From Rohdeia mirabilis (lineage in GTDB: Bacteria > Planctomycetota > UBA1135 > GCA-002686595): a stretch of 64,000 bases of DNA. The notes under the pieces are model-generated. The model was given only the letters and a program-made list of their open reading frames with translations, had not been told where the DNA came from and did no database searches. This document shows, one piece after another, positions 56,412 to 64,000 of the stretch. The stretch lies in assembly GCA_007750655.1 (NCBI GenBank), contig CP036290.1:3844001-3908000 (forward strand), written 5' to 3'. A program made the position numbers and the translations under genes. How positions within the stretch are numbered: the stretch's first letter is position 1; every line of letters begins with the position of its first letter.

Positions 56412-57631
56412 CTCAGACGAGGTCGGTTCGGGTCGGTGGAACCGGCGCATGGTAGCGCTTGGAGCACGCGGCCTTTCGCCCTCGCGCCCCGGGTCCGGGC
56501 GAAATGGGACGCTCCCCCGCTGGTCCGTCGCCGGGCACTTCGAGGGCACGCGAGGACCGTGCGTCCGTCGCCCCCAAATGCGACATCCAACGGGACGGGC
56601 CAACTCGACGCCGTGCTGGAGGGGAGCCGTTCGGCCGGCACGCGCGCGACTCGAACCGACCACACGAGCTCGCGGCCGGCACGGCTCGAGAGGCACGCGA
56701 GCGCTGCACACCTTCGGCACGGCGCGGGAAGGCCCGCTCGCGCGCGTCCACGGAACCCGTGACGTGGACCGCACGGCCGACGCCGACCGAACGCCGCGCG
56801 GTACGTGGTGCGCGACGTCGGGCCCGCGCTCCTTCGACGCTCGGTCAGGTGCTGGCCCGGCCGCCGGGGCTTCCTGCGCGCTGTCGGCGCGGTGCGCGAC
56901 CAGCGCCGACTCGGACAGGTGGTCGCCGGCAGTGCGCGCGTGGAGCGCCGCGAGAATCCCCGGCCGCACCGTGACGGCGGTGCCCTGAACCTGCGTGGTT
57001 CAGGTGGGCCTGACACGCCGCGGGGTTGCCGCGTGCGTCGAGCGTGGCCCAGTCTGTGAGCATTAGGAACGAGAGCGTCGCGCCGTAGCACGAGTGCAGC
57101 CAGGGACTCGAACTCTACCAGGCCCGCAGGGGCGCGCGACGGAGCTGACCGGGTGGGCGGAGGACGGACCCGCGGGTGCGCCAGGACGTTCCTCGCCCAC
57201 GTCGAGCGACGTCCCCACGGTCGCGACGGACCCCGTGACACCGGCCGACGAAGGCTGCGCCCGCGAACGCTGCACGTCGTGCACGGCGTTCCCACGGACC
57301 CGGTGCGCGCGCGAGACTTCCGGTGCGCGTGGGACACCGATCGACCGACCATTCCGACCGGCGGCGCGTCGCGCTCGACCGACGCGGGGACGGCGTCGCG
57401 ATTCGCGAAGGGCGCGCCGCACTCGGCCGACGGAGCGCGCTCTGCCACGCACCGGCGGGAACGCGTGCACGCAGGCCGGCGCGTCGCGAAACGGACGCGT
57501 CACCTGTTCGGGGCGTCACCGGCTCGTCGCGTGAGCGCGAACGGGCACCGCGCGCCGCTTTGGACCCGCTTCGCACCTCGCCCGACCGAACGCCTCGCCG
57601 ACGCACGTCGCCCGGCGCTCGACGCTCCCCG
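56412..57631. other. Intergenic region between L,D-transpeptidase and lpxA
   Basis: About 1.2 kb without a recognised gene. Frames on both strands are unconserved and Arg/Pro/Ala-rich. Around 57085-57120 the minus strand has a T-arm-like GTTCGAGTCCC, but no tRNA can be folded around it. The promoter of the transpeptidase should lie at the left end. Confidence 0.5.
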
Positions 57632-58555
57632 TCAGACGGTGGTCTCGCCGAGGATGCGCTCGCGACCCAGACGCGTGAACTCCTCGCGCAGGGACTCGCG
57701 ATAGCGCCCCTTCGGGCCGATCTCGGCGTTGCGCAGGGCCTGCACCAGCTCGAGTACCTCGGCCTGGTTCGGGTAATCCGCCTCGAGGGCGTCCAACACC
57801 CGCCGACGGGGCTCGGCCGAGGAGCGGTTGCGGTAGATGCGCTTGTAGGCGTCGCGCAGGGCGGCGATGGTCTCGGGCGGCTTGCCGTCGCGCTCGAGGC
57901 CCACCACGTTGACGCCGCGGACGCGACTCGGGTGGCCCTCGACGATCATGAACGGCGGCACGTCCTGCACCATCCGCGTCATGCCGCCCACGTAGGCGTA
58001 GGCGCCGATCGTGACGAAGTGGTGCGCGCCCGTGTGGCCCGAGATGTTGGCGCGCCGTCCGACCTTGATGTGCCCGGCGAGGAGCACGTTGTTCGCCATG
58101 ATCACGTGGTCGTCGATCTCGCAGTCGTGCGCCACGTGGCAGCAGGCCATCAACAGGTTGTCGCTGCCGATCACCGTGTAGCCGCCGCCCTTGATCGTCC
58201 CCCGGTTGATCGTGACGAACTCGCGCACGACGTTGCGGTCGCCGATCACCAGGCAGGTGGCCTCGCCGCGGTACGACAGGTCCTGGGGAGCGGTCCCCAT
58301 GCTGGCCTGGCCGAAGATCGTGTTGCCGTCGCCGATCGTCGTGACGCCGTGGATGTTGACCTTCGGGCCGACGCGGTTGTCGCTGCCGATCGTCGTGTGT
58401 CCGTCGATGACGACCTGCGGGCCGATGTCGGTGCGGTCGCCGATGACGGTGCCGGGCGCGATCACGCTGTGCGGCCCGATCTTGACGTCCTGTCCGAGTT
58501 CGACACCCTCGCCGAGGATGGCCGTCGAGTGGATCTGTGTGCCGGTGCTGCTCAA
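57632..58555 (-). CDS. lpxA: UDP-N-acetylglucosamine acyltransferase LpxA
   Basis: A 307-residue left-handed beta-helix acyltransferase that adds the first hydroxyacyl chain to UDP-GlcNAc in lipid A synthesis. Hexapeptide repeats fill residues 5-190 (IHSTAILGEGVELGQDVKIG, then PHSVIAPGTVIGDRTDIGP). The catalytic His is in CHVAHDCEIDDHVIMAN, and the family's HTGAHHFVTIGAYAYVGGMT stretch is present. The C-terminal helical part (GLERDGKPPETIAALRDAYK, then RIYRN) is longer than usual by about 40 residues. A TTG start seven bases behind AGAGGT fits the family N-terminus and lies a few bases after the lpxC-fabZ stop. It is the last gene of the bamA-lpxD-lpxC/fabZ-lpxA run. Confidence 0.93.
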   Translation of the reverse strand: MSSTGTQIHSTAILGEGVELGQDVKIGPHSVIAPGTVIGDRTDIGPQVVIDGHTTIGSDNRVGPKVNIHGVTTIGDGNTIFGQASMGTAPQDLSYRGEATCLVIGDRNVVREFVTINRGTIKGGGYTVIGSDNLLMACCHVAHDCEIDDHVIMANNVLLAGHIKVGRRANISGHTGAHHFVTIGAYAYVGGMTRMVQDVPPFMIVEGHPSRVRGVNVVGLERDGKPPETIAALRDAYKRIYRNRSSAEPRRRVLDALEADYPNQAEVLELVQALRNAEIGPKGRYRESLREEFTRLGRERILGETTV

Positions 58556-58559
58556 GGAA

Positions 58560-59861
58560 TCAGACCTCTACCATCGTGAACGTGAGGATCGCTTCGCAGA
58601 CCGTCTTCCCGGCCACCGTGCCGACGCCCTTGACCTGACCGAACTGGCCCTTCATGCGCTGGGTCTCGACCTCGATCCGGAGCTGGTCCCCGGGCTCGAC
58701 GGGGGCGCGCAGCTTGACCTTGTCGATCGCCCACAGGACCGCGAGCTTGCCCGTGTTCTCCATCTTGCGCAGCAGGAGCACGCCGGCGAGCTGGGCCATC
58801 GCCTCCAGTTGCAGGACGCCGGGCATCAGGGGGGCGTCCGGGAAGTGCCCCTGGAAGTAGGGCTCGTTGATCGTCACGTTCTTGATCGCGACGGCGCGCT
58901 GGAAGCCGTCGATCTCGATCACGCGATCGAGCAGCAGGAACGGGTAGCGGTGCGGCAGCATCCGCAGGATCTCGCGCACGTCGAGCCCGGACTCGCGCGC
59001 CACCAGCCCGCCGCTCTCCTCGGCCTGCATCAGGTCGTGGAGCTGGCGCACCAGTTCGGCGTTGAGCGCGTGGCCCGAACGCGTGGCGATGACGTGGGCA
59101 CCGAGGTCGGCACCCAGCAGCGCCAGGTCGCCGATCAGGTCGAGGATCTTGTGGCGGACGGGCTCGTGGTCCATCCGCAGCACGGTCTCGCCGTCGCCGA
59201 CCACCACGGTGTTCTCGCGCGTCGCGCCCTTGCCGAGCCCGAGCGCCTTGAGCGCCTCGACCTCGGACGCCAGGCAGAACGTACGCGCCGAGGCGATCTG
59301 CGACTCGAAGGCCGTGGGCGAGAGGTCGACCACCATCGAACCGCCTCCCCCACCACCGGCCTGGGACGCCTCGTCGAAGGTCGCCACGTACTGCAGGCGC
59401 AGGACGGGTTCGTCGAGCGGCAGGGCCACGAGCGTCGCACCGCCCTCGCGCACGAAGACGGGCTGCTGCAGCTGGAACAGTCGCGCGGGGTGCTTCTGTT
59501 CGACGATCCCGGCGCGCTTGAAGAGCTCGACGAACGGCTGGGAGCTGCCGTCCATGCCGGGCAGCTCCTGGCCCGAGAGTTCGACGGTCAGGTTGTCGAT
59601 CTGGAGACCGCTGGTCGCGGCCAGCAGGTGCTCGACCGTGTCGACCTGGGCCGGTCCGCGCTGCAGGCGCGTGCGGCGCTCCTTGGCGCTGCGGTAGCTG
59701 ATGTGCGCGGGGATCGGCGGCGCGTCGGGCAGGTCCGTGCGCACGAACTCGATACCGGAGCCCGGGGGCGCCGGCAACACGCGCGCGGCGATCGTCTCGC
59801 CCGAGTGGAGCGCGACGCCGGAGAACTCCACCGGCGTCCGCAGGGTGCGCTGCATCCTCAT
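58560..59861 (-). CDS. lpxC-fabZ: Bifunctional LpxC/FabZ
   Basis: A 433-residue fusion. Residues 1 to about 280 are LpxC, the zinc deacetylase that commits UDP-3-acyl-GlcNAc to lipid A. Seen are TLRTPVEFSGVALHSGETIA, VDTVEHLLAATSGLQIDNL (zinc His), ELPGMDGSSQPFVELF and the HKILDLIGDLALLG zinc-ligand segment. The C-terminal 150 residues are FabZ, the hydroxyacyl-ACP dehydratase (LRMLPHRYPFLLLDRV, GHFPDAPLMPGVLQLEAMAQ). The same fusion is known from Bacteroidetes and some other groups. A Gly-rich insert (SQAGGGGGGSMVVDL) lies in the LpxC part. The ATG overlaps the lpxD stop (ATGA). Confidence 0.95.
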   Translation of the reverse strand: MRMQRTLRTPVEFSGVALHSGETIAARVLPAPPGSGIEFVRTDLPDAPPIPAHISYRSAKERRTRLQRGPAQVDTVEHLLAATSGLQIDNLTVELSGQELPGMDGSSQPFVELFKRAGIVEQKHPARLFQLQQPVFVREGGATLVALPLDEPVLRLQYVATFDEASQAGGGGGGSMVVDLSPTAFESQIASARTFCLASEVEALKALGLGKGATRENTVVVGDGETVLRMDHEPVRHKILDLIGDLALLGADLGAHVIATRSGHALNAELVRQLHDLMQAEESGGLVARESGLDVREILRMLPHRYPFLLLDRVIEIDGFQRAVAIKNVTINEPYFQGHFPDAPLMPGVLQLEAMAQLAGVLLLRKMENTGKLAVLWAIDKVKLRAPVEPGDQLRIEVETQRMKGQFGQVKGVGTVAGKTVCEAILTFTMVEV

Positions 59862-60895
59862 CGCGCGCCCTCCTCGAGCTGCGCGAGGCGGGCCTCGAGC
59901 TGTTTCACGCGGACGGCGAGTTCGCGCGCGCGCCCGCTCGCGGCCATGCTGCGCAGCGCTTCGGAGCGCGGGCGCGCCGGCGTGCCGATGTAGTCGCCGG
60001 GCTCGGTCAGGTCGCCGAACGCGCCGGCCTGGCCGCCGAGGCGCACGCCCGAGGAGATGCGGATGTGGCCGTTGACGCCGACCTGTCCGCCGAGGACCAC
60101 CCAGTCGTCGAGGCGCGCGGAACCGGCGATGCCGACCTGGGCCGCGATCGCGCTCGAAGCGCCGATCTCGACGTTGTGGGCCACGTGGACGAGGTTGTCG
60201 ATCTTCGCGCCGCGACCGATGCGCGTGGCGCCGAAGCGCGCGCGGTCGATGGTCGTGTTCGCGCCGATCTCGACGTCGTCCTCGACGACGACCGTTCCGC
60301 ATTGGGGGATGCGGACCCAGCCCTCCTTCGTCGGCTCGAAGCCGAACCCCTCCGCGCCGACGACGGCACCCGGATGGACGATGCAGCGCGCGCCGACCTG
60401 GACCGCTTCGAGCACGCGCGCTCCCGCCAGCAGCACCGTGTCCTCGCCGATCGTGGCCCGGGGACCGACGTAGGCGCCGGGTGCGAGCACCGCGCGCGCG
60501 CCGACGGTCGCCCCCGCGTCCACCACGGCGTTGGCGCCGACGCGCGCCGACGGATCGACCGTGGCGTCCGCGGCGATCGAAGCGGTCGGATGGACGCCGG
60601 ACGGTTGTTCGAAGCGCTCGGCGGCGAAGGCCGCGACGATGGCGGTGAAGGCCTTGCTCGGGTCGTCGACGCGCAACAGCGCGAGCCCCTCGCGCTGGAC
60701 CTCGAAGTCGTTCGCGATCACGACCGCACCGGCGGTGGTCGTCGCGAGCAGCGACTCGTAGCGCGGGTGTCCGAGGAAGCTGATCTCGTCCGGCCCGGCC
60801 CGGTCCAACGTGGCAGGGCCGCAGATCGCGGCTTCACCATCGCCCTCGAGGCGAGCGCCGCAGCGGGCGGCCAGATCCTGGAGGCGAAGAGCCAT
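59858..60895 (-). CDS. lpxD: UDP-3-O-acylglucosamine N-acyltransferase LpxD
   Basis: A 345-residue trimeric acyltransferase adding the second acyl chain in lipid A synthesis. The N-terminal uridine-binding domain is MALRLQDLAARCGARLEGDG, then EISFLGHPRYESLLATTTAG. The beta-helix begins at PSGVHPTASIAADATVDPSA and contains the catalytic region NLVHVAHNVEIGASSAIAAQ. The C-terminal coiled helix (RARELAVRVKQLEARLAQLE) is typical. The ATG before ALRLQDLAA was chosen. It follows bamA by about 200 bp and overlaps lpxC-fabZ by 4 bp. Confidence 0.94.
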   Translation of the reverse strand: MALRLQDLAARCGARLEGDGEAAICGPATLDRAGPDEISFLGHPRYESLLATTTAGAVVIANDFEVQREGLALLRVDDPSKAFTAIVAAFAAERFEQPSGVHPTASIAADATVDPSARVGANAVVDAGATVGARAVLAPGAYVGPRATIGEDTVLLAGARVLEAVQVGARCIVHPGAVVGAEGFGFEPTKEGWVRIPQCGTVVVEDDVEIGANTTIDRARFGATRIGRGAKIDNLVHVAHNVEIGASSAIAAQVGIAGSARLDDWVVLGGQVGVNGHIRISSGVRLGGQAGAFGDLTEPGDYIGTPARPRSEALRSMAASGRARELAVRVKQLEARLAQLEEGAR

Positions 60896-61098
60896 GGTGC
60901 GTGGTGCCGACCTCGAGCCGGGTCGACGGCGAGCTGGATCCGGGGCGCATCGGGGTCCGCTGGAACCCTCGTGGCCGGATCGCGGCCGATTGGTGTACCG
61001 GACGCGCGGCCGGGGTGTCAACGAGCGGCCGTCCGCGCCGAGGGATCCGCCCTCCCCGAGGAGTCGCGTCCGCCAGCGAGCCGCGGAGACCGGGCGGA

Positions 61099-63762
61099 TC
61101 AGTTCGTCGAGAGCGTGAACGAGAAGGTGCGGCGCCGGTCACCCTCGCGCCGGACGAGCGGGAAACCGAAGTTGAGCGCCAGGGGCAGGGGCTGGATCAT
61201 CCCGACGGTGAAGCCGGCCGAGAGTCGGTACTCGCCCAGGTCCAGCTCGAACGAATCGGGGTCGAGGATGCCCGCGTCGACGAAGAAGCCGCCGCGGAAG
61301 ACCTCGAGCTCGCGCGTTGTGCCCGCGATCGGCTGGGTCACGAGCGGCCACAGGTACTCCACGCTGCCGTAGAGCATCGTCTCGCCGCCGATCGGGTTCT
61401 GGCGCTGGTTGGGGCCGACGCCGCGGAAGTTGAAGCCGCGCATGCGACGCGAACCGCCGAGGAACTGCCGCTCGGTGTACGGAACGTCGTCCGTGTCGCC
61501 GTAGGGCACCATCGCGGCGGCCAGCAGGCTCAGGCGGTAGACCGGCTTGACACCGGGTTCCTCGTAGAAGGAGCCGGTCAGGGTTCCGGTGCCTTCGAGG
61601 GACGCGAAGTCGAAGTCGCTCGCGAAGGCGCTGTCGGACACGAACAGCGATGCGGAGGCCGAGTACCCGTCGCGCGGATCGAGCGCGTTGTCGAAGATCC
61701 GGCGCGAGAGGGAGAGTTCGGCTCCGCTGACGCGCGACTCCCCCACCTGCTGGGCCAACAGGTCCGGCACGCCGAGCGGGTCGAGGATCGAGGCGGTGCC
61801 CGGCGTGAGTTCGTCGACCTGGATCGCGGAGGTCCGGTAACCCAGCGACAGGCGCGTGTCGGCGTCGAGCTGCTTGAAGAAGCTCAGCGCGAACTCGTCG
61901 CGCTCTTCCTGGTGGGTCCGGAAGCCGAGGAAGTTGCGCGAGAACCGCACCGTCGAACCGATGCGGTCCAGGTGCCGGCCGAAGAGGTCGGGCTCGGTGA
62001 ACGAGACCTGGTAGCGCGAGAAGTCGGTACCCGGGCTCGCGAACAGGCGCAGGGTCTGGCCGGCGCCGCGGAAGGCGCGTCCGCTGCGCACGTCGTCCCA
62101 CGGGTGTTCCCAGCTCGGCCAGCGGGAGATGTCGAAGTTCTGGAAGGTCACGCCGATGCGACCGGCGAGTCCGCTGTCCGGGCTCCACTCCACGCCGAAG
62201 TCGAAGCGGATCTGGCTGCCCTCCTCGACCGTGACGACCAGGTCCTTCCAGCGCGAGTCGGAGGTCTCGACGAAGCGGAACGTCGGCTCGCGGTGGCCGG
62301 CCGACGCGGGACCGACCATCGAGAAGTAGCCCGAGCCGCGCAGACGGGCGATGCCGCGCTCGATCTTCGCCAGGTCCGCGCGCCCGCCCTCGAAGAGGTC
62401 GGCGAACTCGCGCCGGATGACGCGGTCGCGGGTGCGCGTGTTGCCTTCGATCTGGATCTCGCGGATGTACTGCGGCGCCCCTTGCGCGAGGCGGTAGACC
62501 ACGTCGACGACGTTCTCCTCGGCGTCGAACACGAGCTGGGGCTCGAGGAACTCGAAGCGCTCGTAGAAGGGCATGCTGCCGTGCGCGATGTGCCCGATGT
62601 CGCCGTAGCGCCGCACGATGTCGCGCTGGTCGAGTTCGATCTCGAACTGCGTCAGGACGTCCCCGGGCGCGAGGTCGCAGAGCGCGAGCAGTTCGTCCTC
62701 GGGCACGATCAGCTCGGTCGGCACGTCGAGGGACAGGCGCGGGTCGTTCGGGTCCGGCTGCCGTTGGAAGCCCTCGATGCGCAGGCTGCGCACGCGGTAG
62801 GGCTCGCCTTCGTCCACGCGCACGTGGATCGTGACCCAGCGGCGGTTCTTCGAGAACTCGAGGTGATCGACCTCGACGACGGCGTCGAGATAGCCCAGGT
62901 CGCGGTAGGCCTGACGCATCGCGACCAGGTCCTCCTTCAGCGACTCCTCGCGGAAGGGCTTGGCGAAGAGCCCGCCGAACAGCCACTCGAACGTGGGGTT
63001 GCGCGACACCGGACGCGCCTCGTGGATGAGGCCCGAGCGCCAGGGACCCCAGCCGCGGTTCGGGAGCGACGTGTTGCCCGTGTAGATCACGTCGTCGACG
63101 AACACGCGCGGCCCTTCCGCGATCTGGAAGATCACGTCCTGGGTCGCCGGTCGCGCGGTGTCGCCCAGGACGAGTTCGCCCAGCACGGGCTCGACCTCGA
63201 CGAACGCGTAGCCCTCGCGCAGGTAGCTGGCCTGGATCCGCTGGGCGATGGCGTAGGTCTGATTGACGCGCACCTCCTGGCCGTCCCGCAGCCCGGCCCA
63301 CTCGAGCACCTGCAGGCGGTCCTCGCGCTCGTTGCCGACGAAGCGCGGCGTCAGGTCGAGCGGCATCTCCGTCACCCGCAGGCGCAGCGCGATGCCGCCC
63401 TCGACCTCGAGCGACGCCAACTCCGAGCGCAGGCCGCGCGTCCACAGGGTCTCGATGCCTCGGCGCACGCGCTCGGCGTCGTAGGGAGCCCCGATGGCCA
63501 GTCCCAGCGCGTCACGCAGCCGATCCGGATCGAGACGCTCGCCGCCGATCACCTCGAACGAGCGCACGATCGGCGCTGGCTCGGCGGCGAACCGTTCGTC
63601 GTCGGCCGTGCCGTCACCAGCCCCCAGCTCGGCGCGCGTCGGACCGGCGGAACCGTCCTGCTGCGCGGCCGCGGGCGCCGCGAGGGGCGCGCCGGCGGCG
63701 AGGAGCGGGTTCGCGAAGGCGAGGGCCCAGAGGAGCAGGATCGTCGGAATGGCGCGCAGCAT
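61099..63762 (-). CDS. bamA: Outer-membrane protein assembly factor BamA
   Basis: An 887-residue Omp85 protein that folds beta-barrels into the outer membrane. It has a signal peptide (IPTILLLWALAFANPLLAAG), POTRA domains over residues about 70-500 (SFEVIGGERLDPDRLRDALG, IYTGNTSLPNRGWGPWR, IQIEGNTRTRDRVIRREFAD) and a C-terminal 16-strand barrel of about 380 residues. The latter contains the conserved loop-6 motif region LGGSRRMRGFNFRGVGPN (R-G-F variant of VRGF) and ends in strands such as YRLSAGFTVGMIQPLPLALN. The last residue is Asn rather than the usual aromatic. It heads the lipid A gene run, the same neighbourhood as in proteobacteria, though no skp gene is present. Confidence 0.94.
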   Translation of the reverse strand: MLRAIPTILLLWALAFANPLLAAGAPLAAPAAAQQDGSAGPTRAELGAGDGTADDERFAAEPAPIVRSFEVIGGERLDPDRLRDALGLAIGAPYDAERVRRGIETLWTRGLRSELASLEVEGGIALRLRVTEMPLDLTPRFVGNEREDRLQVLEWAGLRDGQEVRVNQTYAIAQRIQASYLREGYAFVEVEPVLGELVLGDTARPATQDVIFQIAEGPRVFVDDVIYTGNTSLPNRGWGPWRSGLIHEARPVSRNPTFEWLFGGLFAKPFREESLKEDLVAMRQAYRDLGYLDAVVEVDHLEFSKNRRWVTIHVRVDEGEPYRVRSLRIEGFQRQPDPNDPRLSLDVPTELIVPEDELLALCDLAPGDVLTQFEIELDQRDIVRRYGDIGHIAHGSMPFYERFEFLEPQLVFDAEENVVDVVYRLAQGAPQYIREIQIEGNTRTRDRVIRREFADLFEGGRADLAKIERGIARLRGSGYFSMVGPASAGHREPTFRFVETSDSRWKDLVVTVEEGSQIRFDFGVEWSPDSGLAGRIGVTFQNFDISRWPSWEHPWDDVRSGRAFRGAGQTLRLFASPGTDFSRYQVSFTEPDLFGRHLDRIGSTVRFSRNFLGFRTHQEERDEFALSFFKQLDADTRLSLGYRTSAIQVDELTPGTASILDPLGVPDLLAQQVGESRVSGAELSLSRRIFDNALDPRDGYSASASLFVSDSAFASDFDFASLEGTGTLTGSFYEEPGVKPVYRLSLLAAAMVPYGDTDDVPYTERQFLGGSRRMRGFNFRGVGPNQRQNPIGGETMLYGSVEYLWPLVTQPIAGTTRELEVFRGGFFVDAGILDPDSFELDLGEYRLSAGFTVGMIQPLPLALNFGFPLVRREGDRRRTFSFTLSTN

Positions 63763-63902
63763 CGTTCGGGGGCGCGTCAGTGTGCGAACGGTGCCGCGGC
63801 GCCGGGAGCGCTTTCGCAGGGAAACGCCGGGATCCCGCGACCAGGACCGACCCGTCCGCGAGCGGGAGCGCGCGGCGTCGCGTGGACCCGTTCGTCGCGG
63901 GT

Positions 63903-64000
63903 TCAGATCGAGATCTGCTCGACGCCGGTGGGTGCGCGGTTCTCGAAGCGCATGTGCTCGGGGAAGAACTGCAGGCGGATCTCGCCGGTGGCGCCGTTCC
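63903..64000 (-). CDS. C-terminal end of an unidentified protein (partial)
   Basis: The minus strand enters from the right edge in frame and ends at TGA, giving about 31 residues: GATGEIRLQFFPEHMRFENR, then APTGVEQISI. I cannot assign a family. It would be the gene before bamA, separated by about 140 bp. The rest lies outside the window. Confidence 0.5.
   Translation of the reverse strand, partial: NGATGEIRLQFFPEHMRFENRAPTGVEQISI

Noticed and set aside
53859..56762. Long plus-strand frame across the rRNA promoter region and opposite the L,D-transpeptidase
   Set aside because: It starts near the rRNA leader and runs antisense to a clear L,D-transpeptidase gene; its composition is Arg/Pro/Gly/Ala-rich with no family match.
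57085..57120. Possible tRNA or tRNA remnant on the minus strand (GTTCGAGTCCC)
   Set aside because: Only a T-arm-like stretch is present. Its stem has a mismatch, and no D-arm, anticodon arm or acceptor stem can be folded around it.

Overview
The window is high-GC bacterial chromosome. I infer a member of the Planctomycetota. The 5' end of the 16S rRNA carries the planctomycete-like stretch GTGGATTAGGCATGCAAGTC. Large secreted FG-GAP, beta-helix and PDZ/DUF6288-type proteins are present, and the envelope is Gram-negative (lipid A genes, BamA, an Mla-type transporter). Placement below phylum is not possible from the sequence alone. Few genes have a good Shine-Dalgarno (SD) sequence, and several starts are GTG or TTG, so starts were chosen from family alignment, signal peptides and overlaps.

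Layout. 0.5-4 kb: a 1-Cys peroxiredoxin, then a membrane-anchored carboxypeptidase-regulatory-like protein. 4-8 kb: a secreted FG-GAP protein and a GIDE-LemA fusion. 8.1-9.9 kb: an unknown lipoprotein gene bracketed by two copies of an identical 111-bp perfect palindrome (REPIN-like). 9.9-15.3 kb: aroC, a mutS2 without the Smr nuclease domain, a class IV aminotransferase and a sulfotransferase. 15.4-21.3 kb: a cystathionine gamma-synthase/lyase, a pentapeptide-repeat protein, a PDZ/DUF6288-like protein and a beta-helix protein. 21.4-25.4 kb: an HU/IHF protein and a trpS-lipoprotein-TPR lipoprotein-dtd run with overlapping starts and stops. 25.5-31.4 kb: a five-gene transport operon (novel W/F-P-repeat lipoprotein, MlaE, MlaF, MlaD, metallopeptidase). 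31.5-34.5 kb: an aminotransferase, then a small two-gene unit (nucleotidyltransferase plus winged-helix protein) behind three near-palindromic operators at exact 22-bp spacing. 34.5-42.7 kb: riboflavin synthase, trmD, rplS, secDF, a LysM protein and hflX. 43-46.5 kb: nadB and lexA, with two GTTC-N7-GTTC boxes and a 28-residue membrane microprotein ahead of lexA. 46.5-48.1 kb: non-coding, low-complexity DNA. 48.1-54 kb: one complete linked rRNA operon on the minus strand (promoter-16S-tRNA-Ile-tRNA-Ala-23S-5S-terminator). 55.1-56.4 kb: an L,D-transpeptidase. 57.6-63.8 kb: bamA-lpxD-lpxC/fabZ-lpxA. The end of one more gene lies at the right edge.

How it fits together. Much of the window is envelope biology: lipid A synthesis with outer-membrane protein assembly, lipid transport, SecDF, peptidoglycan cross-linking and several lipoproteins. 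The remainder is translation and housekeeping (rRNA, tRNAs, trpS, dtd, trmD, rplS, hflX), amino acid and cofactor metabolism, and the SOS repressor.

The best candidates for undescribed biology are the nucleotidyltransferase/winged-helix pair with its operator array, the twin palindromes whose ends supply stop codons, the putative SOS-controlled microprotein ahead of lexA, and the W/F-P-repeat lipoprotein of the Mla-type operon.
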